Positions 55,134 to 63,729 of a stretch of DNA of 64,000 nucleotides are shown here, piece after piece. Within the stretch, counting starts at the first letter, position 1. Each line of letters opens with the position of its first letter. A model generated the notes under the pieces. That model did not search any database. It was given only the letters and a program-made list of their open reading frames with translations, and was not told where the DNA came from. This DNA comes from Syntrophomonas sp. (lineage in GTDB: Bacteria; Bacillota; Syntrophomonadia; Syntrophomonadales; Syntrophomonadaceae): the NCBI GenBank assembly GCA_016841425.1, contig JAENZE010000004.1, positions 28,811 to 92,810 on the forward strand, in the 5' to 3' direction. The position numbers and the translations under genes are program-made.

Positions 55134-55736
55134 TTAATCTCCGCATATCCCCTGAGCTAATGCACTGATGTTAGGCAGTGTAACTCTGACCCCCTCAAAG
55201 TCAGGTGGAGTAGAAGGATCGTTGATCCTGGTCGAGGTTACTCTCATTTCGTATACGCAGCACTCGGGACAAACCCTGTCGCAGAAGGTTACAGTAAATG
55301 GTGTTTCTTCTTTCCAATCCTCGATAATTTTTCCCTCACCGGGAATGAACTCAACTATCCTTCGGAATGTCCATGTTTTTAATATATCTTTATTTCCATT
55401 ACATTTTCTGACTAGTTCAAAGGTTAAAATCAGCTTAAAACTTCTTTGCCTTTCAGGAGTTTCTTTAGCAACATCAAAGAACACGAGACTTGAAAACTCG
55501 ATTTTAACAACTGGTCTGCAAAGACAGCTGGTATCTACTAAAACTCTGTCCAAAACTTTTGTTTCTGGTTCTGCTTGTTCAGGATTAAATATTGCATCTT
55601 GAGGATTAGATCCACATTCTAATAATATTCCTTGAGGTTTAGGATGTTTTGGAAAGTGGCAGCAGTCACTGTTTCCGTCTATCGGGGGAATACACAAGTC
55701 CCTTTTTTTAAGTTCATCCATTACATGCCTTTTCAT
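55134..55736 (-). CDS. DUF4489 family protein
   Basis: A 200-residue protein with the DUF4489 pattern: GILLECGSNPQDAIF, then VDTSCLCRPVVKIEFSSLV, and a cysteine-rich later segment CDRVCPECCVYEMRVT. The family is common in spore-forming clostridia and of unknown function. ATG 55736 with GAAGGAGG upstream is preferred over an ATG at 55760. Confidence 0.72.
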   Translation of the reverse strand: MKRHVMDELKKRDLCIPPIDGNSDCCHFPKHPKPQGILLECGSNPQDAIFNPEQAEPETKVLDRVLVDTSCLCRPVVKIEFSSLVFFDVAKETPERQRSFKLILTFELVRKCNGNKDILKTWTFRRIVEFIPGEGKIIEDWKEETPFTVTFCDRVCPECCVYEMRVTSTRINDPSTPPDFEGVRVTLPNISALAQGICGD

Positions 55737-55929
55737 ACAATTCCTCCTTCTATTATTCAAAATTTAAGAGAGAGATACTTTTTTTAATACACACTATGCA
55801 TGCCTTCTGAATTGGGTTCCAAATACTTCTTTAGTAAGAAAAATATTGTATGATAGTCTATTACACTTGCTGCATCTGAATAATAATACTTTTGACAAAA
55901 AAGGCATTCAGATGCATAATGAGAAAAAG

Positions 55930-55942
55930 ACCGACCGTCGGT
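55930..55942. promoter_or_regulatory. TetR-type operator
   Basis: ACCGACCGTCGGT is a near-perfect palindrome 19 bases before the TetR gene start; the GACCGACCGTCGGT motif is frequent among TetR/AcrR operators. It would repress the regulator and the coupled downstream enzyme. Confidence 0.7.
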
Positions 55943-55961
55943 ATGTAATTGGAGTGATAAT

Positions 55962-56645
55962 ATGGAATTAAAAGATAAGATAATCAATTCTGCATACGAG
56001 TTGTTTTCTGTTAAGGGATACGAAAGAACAGCAATTGAAGAAATAATAAAACAAGCAGAATGCTCAAAGGGTGGTTTCTATCATCACTTTAAATCAAAAG
56101 AAGAAATCCTGAAAGTGATTGTAACTAATTACATGGATGATTTGACAAAGTACCTGGAGCGTATTGTTTCAGATGACAAGGACTCATTTGCTGACAAGTT
56201 CAATGATATATTCTTAGTTATCAGTCAGTACAAATTAAAACAAATAACCGAATGGTCAAAAGTAAATAATGTTTTTTCTTTTTCAGGGAATGATAGGATT
56301 CTCAGACAATTGGAACAGCAGTTTAAAATAGCTGCAACCAGAACATATTTTGAGGTGCTTCGTAGTGGTAAAGAACAGGGAAAGATAAGGATTGAATATC
56401 CGGAAATAATAGCAGAATTGTGCACCCGAGTGATATTGTGGATTTATGAATCAGCAGGGAAGCTTATTGAATCAAAGGATGCCAGAGACCAAGCTAGGTT
56501 TGAAAATCTATTGGATTTTAGTGAGGGAATAATTAGTCATGCCCTTGACATGAAAAAGCAGGAAATTAAGTTTAAAGATGTAGCATTATCATATCTTCAT
56601 AAGGCCAAAGAATATTATCTGGCCAATAAGGAGGAGAGACGATGA
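55962..56645 (+). CDS. TetR/AcrR family regulator
   Basis: A 227-residue repressor; the N-terminal helix-turn-helix runs from INSAYELFSVKGYERTAIEE to CSKGGFYHHFKSKEEIL, and the rest is the helical ligand domain. The last codon region overlaps the next gene by 4 bases (ATGA), so both are translated together. The operator at 55930-55942 implies self-repression relieved by a ligand, plausibly the substrate of the downstream phosphotransferase-like enzyme. Confidence 0.9.
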   Translation: MELKDKIINSAYELFSVKGYERTAIEEIIKQAECSKGGFYHHFKSKEEILKVIVTNYMDDLTKYLERIVSDDKDSFADKFNDIFLVISQYKLKQITEWSKVNNVFSFSGNDRILRQLEQQFKIAATRTYFEVLRSGKEQGKIRIEYPEIIAELCTRVILWIYESAGKLIESKDARDQARFENLLDFSEGIISHALDMKKQEIKFKDVALSYLHKAKEYYLANKEERR

Positions 56646-59200
56646 TAAAATGGTTTAGTGAAATTGCAGGAAATGATTATAATCTGGTTGGCGGAAAAGC
56701 CTACAATTTAAGCAAAATGTTCAACTATGGCATAAAAGTACCTGATGGATTTGTAGTGACTTCAGTTGCCTATGACGTCTATATAAAGAAAAATCTGCTC
56801 AAACAGAAGATGGACCAGATTTTAAGCACGCACAGTTTAAGTGCAATTAAGTCACAAGAAATGAAAGCGTTATTTGATATAGAGACTTTTCCTGAGGATT
56901 TAAAACAAGAAATTCTGATTGAGATGAGGAAGATAGCCAGCGGGCGGGTTGCAGTAAGAAGCAGTTCAACCGCAGAAGATTTACCAGGTATGAGCTTTGC
57001 CGGTCAGTATAGCAGCTACTTAAATGTAACAGTATCTGATTTAATAGAAAAAGTTGTACTTTGCTGGCAATCTTTATGGAATGAAAGAGCTATAGAATAT
57101 AGAGCAAAACACAATGTAACCACTGAGTTTTCCCACAGTGTTGTTATTCAGGAAATGATTAATGCTAAGCTGGCAGGTGTTATTTTTACGGCCAATCCTA
57201 TGAATGGGATCAGAGACGAAATGCTTATTAATTCATCGTATGGCCTTGGCGAAGCCATTGTCAGCGGTCAAGTGAATCCTGATCAATATACTGTAGATAT
57301 AATAAGCGGAAAAATAACTAAAGAAGAAATTGCTTTAAAAGAAATTCTATGTCAGTACTCAGCGGAAGGTATAGAATATATTCCTGTTGCTGAGTCAAAT
57401 CAGTCCGTAAGTTCTTTAAATGAAAATCATATCAAAGCCATTGTTGAAGTAGCAGCTAAGATTGAAGATTACTATGGCAAACCTCAAGATATTGAATTTG
57501 CTGTTGATGGCAATGATAAAATATTCATTGTTCAATCGAGAGATATTACAACACTGTTTCCTATAGACGCCTTCGAAAAAGACGGGAAATTGAGAGCGTA
57601 TCTATCAGCGGGAACGGTGTTATTAGGTATGAAGGAACCATTAACCCCCTTGGGGTTTGACATGCTTAGCCAAATGTTTCCTACTATTATCAATGTTATG
57701 ACTATGCAAAAGAAACCTCTGAATAACAGTTTTGTTAAATATGCCGGTTGCAGGATTTATGTAGATATGACTTATCTTCTGGCCAGCAAGTTTGTTTCCA
57801 AGCAATTTGCCAGTGCATTTTCCGGGAATGATTTACCGCTTAAAGATGTAATGTTTAACATGATTGATAAGCATAGCAAAAGATTCAGCAATCAAGGGAT
57901 AAAATTTAAGATTCCTTGGGGGGGTGCTAAATATGGTTTGACCATATCAGGAAAAATGAAGCAAATCAGAAAGATTCCAAACGAGCTGCGTTATGATGCT
58001 ATGATGAAAGAGGGAGAGGATGTTTACCAAGAGTGGCTTCTAAACTCAAAAAAACTTAAAACACTTGGAGACAAAATAGACTTTATAAATAACTGTATGG
58101 TAGAAGCTTTTTTATTGTCTCAGAGACAAGCGCTTTATTGTACAGAAATAAATGATATTGTGAAAATTGATAAACTGGTAAAAAAAATGTATGGAAAAAG
58201 ATTTAATATGGAAACTCTCGTTCATTCCTTGCCGAATTGCGTTACACAAGAATTGACAATCAAAATGAATCTTGCGGCAAAATACTTTGATGAGAATAAT
58301 CTTGAACCGACAGCTGACCATCCCCAAATAAGGAGTATTCTTAATAAATTCGGACACAGAGGTAACATTGAACTGGATTTTGGTACTCTAAGATGGGCAG
58401 AAGAACCATCTTTCATAATAAAGCAAATTAAATCGTATATGGTTGATAAAATGTATGAAAGAAACCTGGATACTATTAATGAAATGGCCGAAAGAGCTGA
58501 GGCATTGATTGAGGAAATATATCAAACAGTAAAAAATGATAAAGGTGAGAATAAGGCTCACAAACTGAAAAAACGTATGGTAAACTACCGCATAGCAGCG
58601 GGGATGAGAGAATATCCGAAATATGACATAGTTAGAATCATTAGTATTGCCAGACAGGTCATGCTAGGAGTCGGTGAAGAATTTGTAAAAGAAGGACTCA
58701 TAAATGAAAAAGAAGATATTTTCTACTTATTCAAGAAAGACATTTTGAGCAAAGAGAATTTAAAAGAAAAGATTGAAATTAATAAAGGCTCCTACCAGAA
58801 GGAAATGGCAAGAACTAGTATTCCAAGAATAGTTCTAAATACCGGAGAAACGTACTATTCTGCTCAAAAAATCGATTCCCAAAGCAAAGTGATTCAAGGT
58901 ATGCCCTTATCTCCAGGAATTTATGAAGGTACCATAAGAGTCGTATTTGATCCACTTGATTCTAACCTACAAGCAGGTGAAATAATGGTCACTGAAAGTA
59001 CGAATCCAGCTTGGACACCACTTTTTGCCACAGCGAAAGGACTGATCATGGAATACGGTGGGCCGGTCAGTCACGGAGGAATTGTGGCGAGAGAATATGG
59101 GATTCCTGCAGTTGTCGGCATACCGTCGGCTTCCAGCATATTACATGATGGCCAGAGAGTAAGGATTAATGGTGAGACAGGAGTTGTTGAAATACTATAA
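56642..59200 (+). CDS. PEP synthase-like / rifampicin phosphotransferase-like enzyme
   Basis: An 852-residue three-domain protein. The N-terminal ATP-grasp (PPDK_N) domain starts NLVGGKAYNLSKM and has RVAVRSSSTAEDLPGMSFAG; the C-terminal swivelling domain holds the phospho-accepting His in YGGPVSHGGIVAREYGIP. The middle domain (LSAGTVLLGMKEPLTPLGFD, AGCRIYVDMTYLLAS) resembles the drug-binding domain of rifampicin phosphotransferases rather than the PEP-binding barrel of true PEP synthases, and total length fits that group. It overlaps the TetR gene by 4 bases. Substrate not provable from sequence. Confidence 0.8.
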   Translation: MIKWFSEIAGNDYNLVGGKAYNLSKMFNYGIKVPDGFVVTSVAYDVYIKKNLLKQKMDQILSTHSLSAIKSQEMKALFDIETFPEDLKQEILIEMRKIASGRVAVRSSSTAEDLPGMSFAGQYSSYLNVTVSDLIEKVVLCWQSLWNERAIEYRAKHNVTTEFSHSVVIQEMINAKLAGVIFTANPMNGIRDEMLINSSYGLGEAIVSGQVNPDQYTVDIISGKITKEEIALKEILCQYSAEGIEYIPVAESNQSVSSLNENHIKAIVEVAAKIEDYYGKPQDIEFAVDGNDKIFIVQSRDITTLFPIDAFEKDGKLRAYLSAGTVLLGMKEPLTPLGFDMLSQMFPTIINVMTMQKKPLNNSFVKYAGCRIYVDMTYLLASKFVSKQFASAFSGNDLPLKDVMFNMIDKHSKRFSNQGIKFKIPWGGAKYGLTISGKMKQIRKIPNELRYDAMMKEGEDVYQEWLLNSKKLKTLGDKIDFINNCMVEAFLLSQRQALYCTEINDIVKIDKLVKKMYGKRFNMETLVHSLPNCVTQELTIKMNLAAKYFDENNLEPTADHPQIRSILNKFGHRGNIELDFGTLRWAEEPSFIIKQIKSYMVDKMYERNLDTINEMAERAEALIEEIYQTVKNDKGENKAHKLKKRMVNYRIAAGMREYPKYDIVRIISIARQVMLGVGEEFVKEGLINEKEDIFYLFKKDILSKENLKEKIEINKGSYQKEMARTSIPRIVLNTGETYYSAQKIDSQSKVIQGMPLSPGIYEGTIRVVFDPLDSNLQAGEIMVTESTNPAWTPLFATAKGLIMEYGGPVSHGGIVAREYGIPAVVGIPSASSILHDGQRVRINGETGVVEIL

Positions 59201-59277
59201 TTACGTGCAGTTGAACAAATGTAGTAATTTTTGTCTGAAGGTCTCTTGACATAATTGTTTTAAGAATGGAGGGTCAA

Positions 59278-60675
59278 ATGAGTTCTGTAGCGCTCAACTT
59301 CGAAACTGATATAATCATAATTGGATCGGGATTTGCTGGCCTGGCTGCCGCCATAGAAGCGGCTGAAGCCGGTGCCTCGGTGCAGGTGCTGGAAAAGATG
59401 ATGGCGCCTGGCGGTAATTCTATCATCAGTGATGGAGGGATCGCTGCGCCAGGAACATCTTACCAGGAGGCCGCTGGTATATCCGACTCCCCAGAACTAA
59501 TGTACCAGGACATGATAGCCGCTGGCCAGGGATTGAACTATCCGGATCTGGTTAAAACAGTCACTGAAGGTGCGCGGGAAGCTTTTCTCTGGTCCCGTGA
59601 TTATCTTGGTGTGAAATATAAAAACCGGGTGGATATTTTTGGGGGACACTCAGTAGCACGATGCTACACCCCAGAAGACGTCTCGGGTTCGGCACTCATT
59701 AAAAGACAGTTGGTTCGATTGAAAGAACTTCACGTTCCAATTCGGCTGGGGATTTTTGTGGAATCCTTAATTCAAGATGAGGGTAGGGTCACCGGAGTAC
59801 GACTAATTGAAGGCTATCGATACAGTAAGCCAGGACATGAGATCCAGCAAACCTTAACTGCTGCTAAAGCTGTTATAGTTGCATCCGGAGGATTTGGTAG
59901 TGACGTGGCCTTCCGACAGGCTCAGGATCCCCGTTTAGGAAGCAGTATGTTGAGCACTAACAAGCCCTTTGCCACTGCGGAAATACTAAAGGAATGTATT
60001 AGAATCGGAGCCAATCCGATTCAACTATCCCATATCCAGCTGGGGCCCTGGACTTCTCCTGATGAGATAGGCTTTGGAGCGGGTCCCCTTTTTGGAGACT
60101 ATGTTGTGCTGCCATATGGTCTTATTCTCGACCCAGAAACATGCAACCGGTTTGTAAATGAACTGACTGATCGCAGTCTCCTGGCTGAAGCCATATTAAG
60201 ACGTAAACACCCGGTAATAGGTATAACCGATGAAGCCGGAGTCCATACTGCAGGCTGGGACTTGAGCAGACCCTTGGCCAAAGGGGTTGTCAAGACTTAT
60301 GATACCCTGGACGAATTGGCTGAAGCTTATGGAATGGATCCCAGTACTTCAAAGGCTGCTGTAGAGCGCTTTAACTGCTCAATCGAATCAGGAATAGATG
60401 AGGATTTTCAAAAACCTATCTTGAAAGAAGCGGGTCCCCTGAATCGCCCTCCCTTCTATGCCATGCGAATATGGCCCAAGGTTCATCACACTATGGGAGG
60501 CGTCCAAATCGACACATCTGCCCGAGTTATTCATCGGGATCAGTATCCAATTCCAGGCCTTTATGCAGCCGGTGAGGTCACCGGGGGTGTTCATGGTGCC
60601 TGCAGGCTTGGAAGCTGTGCCATTACTGAATGCCTGGTCATGGGCCGGATTGCAGGTAGAAAAGCGGCGATTTGA
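59278..60675 (+). CDS. FAD-dependent oxidoreductase (fumarate reductase/flavocytochrome c type)
   Basis: A 465-residue flavoprotein with the FAD-binding IIIGSGFAGLAAAIEAAEAG near residue 12, GGNSIISDGGIAAPG, and the C-terminal LYAAGEVTGGVHGACRLGS that caps the isoalloxazine ring. Related enzymes reduce fumarate, urocanate or 3-oxosteroids. There is no heme or signal segment. ATG 59278 is taken with GGAGGG at 59268-59273 (short spacing); an ATG at 59266 is also in frame. Confidence 0.85.
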   Translation: MSSVALNFETDIIIIGSGFAGLAAAIEAAEAGASVQVLEKMMAPGGNSIISDGGIAAPGTSYQEAAGISDSPELMYQDMIAAGQGLNYPDLVKTVTEGAREAFLWSRDYLGVKYKNRVDIFGGHSVARCYTPEDVSGSALIKRQLVRLKELHVPIRLGIFVESLIQDEGRVTGVRLIEGYRYSKPGHEIQQTLTAAKAVIVASGGFGSDVAFRQAQDPRLGSSMLSTNKPFATAEILKECIRIGANPIQLSHIQLGPWTSPDEIGFGAGPLFGDYVVLPYGLILDPETCNRFVNELTDRSLLAEAILRRKHPVIGITDEAGVHTAGWDLSRPLAKGVVKTYDTLDELAEAYGMDPSTSKAAVERFNCSIESGIDEDFQKPILKEAGPLNRPPFYAMRIWPKVHHTMGGVQIDTSARVIHRDQYPIPGLYAAGEVTGGVHGACRLGSCAITECLVMGRIAGRKAAI

Positions 60676-60783
60676 CAATAAAAACAAATATCCAAGAAAA
60701 TATAGTATAATAAGACACTAGCTTGATGTCGTAATATAGGATTAAATGGAGTGTACTTCAAATAATGATTATAAGGGGATTTT

Positions 60784-61674
60784 ATGATAAAAATTATGGC
60801 AGATTCTACCTGTGATTTATCCCAGGAAATCATTGAAAAATATGATATTGATTTAGCCCCATTGACTATAACTTTTGAAGGCAGGACCTACCGTGATAGG
60901 TTGGATATTAAGCCGGATGAATTCTATGCTATTATTGAAGAGTTGCCTGAAGAACCTTCCACTTCTATGCCCAGTCCAAGTGAATATTTAAGCATAATTA
61001 ATAAGGCCGTTAAGGATGGGTATACCGAAATATTATGTATCTGTATGTCCAGTGGTACCAGTGCGGCTTATCAATCAGCTGTTATTGCCAGAGATAAATT
61101 TATAGAGGAAAACCCTGAAACACCTGTATTAATTCATGTAGTTGATTCTAAATCCATGAGCCATGGCAGTGGCTGGCTAATATTAAAGAGTGCCAGATTA
61201 AGAGAAAACGGAGCCAGTTTTGATGAATTAATTGAGTTTAATGAAAAGAATAAGAACAGGGTAAAACACTTTCTTTCAGTCGATGATTTAGACCATTTAA
61301 TAAAAAGCGGAAGGCTTTCTAATGCTACGGCGTTTATTGGCAAGATTTTAAACCTCAAACCGATAATGACTATGAAAAATGGGAGGGGAGCCATTGTTGC
61401 CAAGGAGCGGGGCCGAAAGAGAGTGCTTCAGCACTATGTCACTGAATTTATAAAAAGAAACGATACTGATATGACTGATTTTATAATAATTGGTTATACA
61501 TCGGATATAAGTTTTGCTGAAAACTTGAAGCACATGATTATTAGAGATAGTGATTTTACCGGTGATATTTTCATCATGCAGATGGGCGTTGCGGTTGGCA
61601 CCCATGTGGGATTGGGAGCTATTTCACTATTTTTCCTTGAAAAAGCTCGCATATCAAGGGGACGGTTCTCTTGA
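60784..61674 (+). CDS. DegV family fatty-acid-binding protein
   Basis: A 296-residue DegV protein (fatty acid kinase FakB type), with IMADSTCDLSQEIIEKYDI at the start, SMPSPSEYL, and VDSKSMSHGSGWLI in the middle. FakB presents bound fatty acid to FakA for phosphorylation; fakA is not in the window. The last seven codons (ISRGRFS) and the stop lie within the left palindrome of the RAYT element (61651-61677), so the C terminus has been altered by insertion. Confidence 0.88.
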   Translation: MIKIMADSTCDLSQEIIEKYDIDLAPLTITFEGRTYRDRLDIKPDEFYAIIEELPEEPSTSMPSPSEYLSIINKAVKDGYTEILCICMSSGTSAAYQSAVIARDKFIEENPETPVLIHVVDSKSMSHGSGWLILKSARLRENGASFDELIEFNEKNKNRVKHFLSVDDLDHLIKSGRLSNATAFIGKILNLKPIMTMKNGRGAIVAKERGRKRVLQHYVTEFIKRNDTDMTDFIIIGYTSDISFAENLKHMIIRDSDFTGDIFIMQMGVAVGTHVGLGAISLFFLEKARISRGRFS

Positions 61675-62525
61675 TATATGCAATAACATGGTATAATGAA
61701 CATAAAACGGAAGTGGGAGACTTATGCCGAGACCTGCCAGGAAAAGAAGTGAGACAGGAATCTATCATATAATGGTTAGAGGTATCAATAAACAGAAGAT
61801 ATTTTGTGATGAAGAGGATTGTCAGAGGTACTTGAAAACATTAGGAAAAGTTAAAGATTTAAGTAGCTGCGAAATATATGGCTATTGTTTAATGGGAAAC
61901 CATGTACATTTGCTTATAAAAGAAACCAAAGAACATATTAGTCAGATAATGAAGCGGATTGGAACAAGCTATGCATACTGGTACAACCGTAAATATGAAC
62001 GGGTTGGCCATGTATTTCAAGACAGGTACAAAAGCGAAAGCGTAGAAGAAGATAGATACCTAATGACAGTAATTAGGTATATTCATAATAATCCTGTAAA
62101 AGCTAGTATGGTGCAAAAACCAGAGGATTATAAATGGAGCAGCTGCTTCACCTATTATGGAGGAAGAGAATATCTACCGAACTTAGTTGAGACACACGTT
62201 GTGCTGGACATGTTTTCGGGAGATACGGAAGCAAGGAAAGCGCAATTTCGTAAGTTTATGGAACAAGAGAATGTTGATAATTGTCTTGAAGATGAAAGAC
62301 GTGAAAGAGCAAGTGATGACGAAGTGCGGGAAACAATTCAGAAGCTGTTAAAAGGGGAATCAATAAATACTCTACAGTATATAGAAAGAGAAAAGAGAGA
62401 CGATATTATACATAAAGCGAAAGAAATCAAGGGAAGTAGTATAAGACAAATCGCCAGGGTAACGGGTGTTGGCTACAATATCATTATAAGGGCATGATAT
62501 ATCAGGAGAACCGTCCCCTTGATAT
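61651..62525 (+). mobile_element. RAYT element bounded by inverted palindromes
   Basis: An 875-bp unit. The left end (61651-61677) and right end (62499-62525) are 27-bp inverted copies differing at one position; each is itself palindromic at its tips (ATATCAA and TTGATAT) around a GGGGACGGTTCTC core. The transposase gene lies between and stops one base before the right end. This is the layout of REP-associated tyrosine transposases flanked by REP sequences. Related GGGGACGG cores occur at 4472-4781, 12698 and about 50767. Confidence 0.85.
61724..62497 (+). CDS. REP-associated tyrosine transposase (RAYT, Y1 HUH)
   Basis: A 257-residue single-strand transposase of the IS200/IS605 Y1 superfamily. 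It begins MPRPARKRSETGIYHIMVRG, has the HUH motif in CLMGNHVHLLI (near residue 66), the catalytic Tyr region in SYAYWYNRKYERVGHVFQDRY, and a C-terminal helical domain ending with an HTH-like IKGSSIRQIARVTGVGYN. A TATAAT at about 61692 suggests its own promoter. Such enzymes cut and join REP hairpins. Confidence 0.92.
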   Translation: MPRPARKRSETGIYHIMVRGINKQKIFCDEEDCQRYLKTLGKVKDLSSCEIYGYCLMGNHVHLLIKETKEHISQIMKRIGTSYAYWYNRKYERVGHVFQDRYKSESVEEDRYLMTVIRYIHNNPVKASMVQKPEDYKWSSCFTYYGGREYLPNLVETHVVLDMFSGDTEARKAQFRKFMEQENVDNCLEDERRERASDDEVRETIQKLLKGESINTLQYIEREKRDDIIHKAKEIKGSSIRQIARVTGVGYNIIIRA

Positions 62526-62553
62526 GTTTTTATTAGAAGAGGGAGTGTGCAGC

Positions 62554-63726
62554 ATGAACGAACTTAAATTAAAGTATGGATGTAATCCAAATCAGAATCC
62601 AGCCAGAATATACATGAAAAATGGTCAATTACCTATAGATGTCTTGAATGGAAATCCAGGATATATTAACTTACTGGACGCCTTTAACAGCTGGCAATTG
62701 GTCAGGGAATTGAGGGAGGCCACCAGTCTTCCAGCAGCGGCTTCATTTAAACATGTAAGTCCAGCAGGAGCAGCAGCAGCTTTGCCTATGAGTGATACTT
62801 TGAAGAAGATATATTTTGTTGATGACCTGGAACTATCTCCACTTGCTACAGCTTATGCCAGAGCCAGAGGGGCAGACAGGATGTCTTCCTATGGCGATTT
62901 TATAGCGTTATCTGAGACCTGTGACGAGCAAACCGCAATTCTAATCGCACGTGAAGTATCTGATGGGATTATTGCACCAGGCTATACGTTTAAAGCCTTG
63001 GAAATATTGAAGGGCAAGCGCCAGGGAAGCTATAACATTATTCAAATTGACAATAAGTATGAGCCTGACCCGGTTGAAACCAAAGAAGTTTTTGGTATCA
63101 CCTTTGAACAGGGAAGAAATAACATTAAGATATCAGAGGACTTTTTAAAGGTAAGACCCACCAGCAATCAAGATATACCTGCAGATGCGCAAAGAGATCT
63201 GCTGATATCTCTGATTACTCTTAAATACACCCAGTCTAATTCAGTATGTTATGTAAAAGACGGTCAGGCAATTGGCATAGGGGCTGGACAGCAATCAAGA
63301 ATACATTGCACGCGTCTGGCTGGAAATAAAGCAGATATCTGGTTTTTACGCCAGAACCCGAAGGTTTTAAATTTACCTTTTAAAAGGGGTCTTCGAAGAG
63401 CAGACCGGGATAATACCATAGATATTTATATATCTGACGAATATATGGATGTGCTTGCTGATGGTATATGGGAAAGCTTCTTCACCGAAAAGCCTGAAGC
63501 CCTGACAAGAGAAGAGAAAGACGAATGGCTTGGGAAAATGACTGGAGTTTCTCTGGGATCAGATGCTTTCTTTCCGTTTGGCGATAATATCGAGCGGGCT
63601 AGAAAAAGTGGTGTTGGCTATATTGCCCAGCCAGGTGGTTCGATTCGAGACGATAATGTAATAGAAACTTGTAATAAGTATAATATAGCTATGGCTTTTA
63701 CCGGGACACGCTTATTCCATCATTAA
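62554..63726 (+). CDS. AICAR transformylase (stand-alone PurH domain)
   Basis: A 390-residue phosphoribosylaminoimidazolecarboxamide formyltransferase without the IMP cyclohydrolase domain of bifunctional PurH. The catalytic Lys-His pair is in ASFKHVSPAGAAAAL; other family blocks are RGADRMSSYGDFIALSE, DLLISLITLKYTQSNSVCY and GAGQQSRIHCTRLAG. ATG 62554 with GGGAG upstream is chosen; a longer frame from 62494 would translate the RAYT right palindrome. The matching cyclohydrolase is not in the window. Confidence 0.9.
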   Translation: MNELKLKYGCNPNQNPARIYMKNGQLPIDVLNGNPGYINLLDAFNSWQLVRELREATSLPAAASFKHVSPAGAAAALPMSDTLKKIYFVDDLELSPLATAYARARGADRMSSYGDFIALSETCDEQTAILIAREVSDGIIAPGYTFKALEILKGKRQGSYNIIQIDNKYEPDPVETKEVFGITFEQGRNNIKISEDFLKVRPTSNQDIPADAQRDLLISLITLKYTQSNSVCYVKDGQAIGIGAGQQSRIHCTRLAGNKADIWFLRQNPKVLNLPFKRGLRRADRDNTIDIYISDEYMDVLADGIWESFFTEKPEALTREEKDEWLGKMTGVSLGSDAFFPFGDNIERARKSGVGYIAQPGGSIRDDNVIETCNKYNIAMAFTGTRLFHH

Positions 63727-63729
63727 AGA

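Noticed and set aside
56642..59200. Calling the enzyme PEP synthase (ppsA)
   Set aside because: The N- and C-terminal domains fit, but the central region lacks the PEP-barrel look and resembles rifampicin phosphotransferases, so a firm ppsA symbol was withheld.
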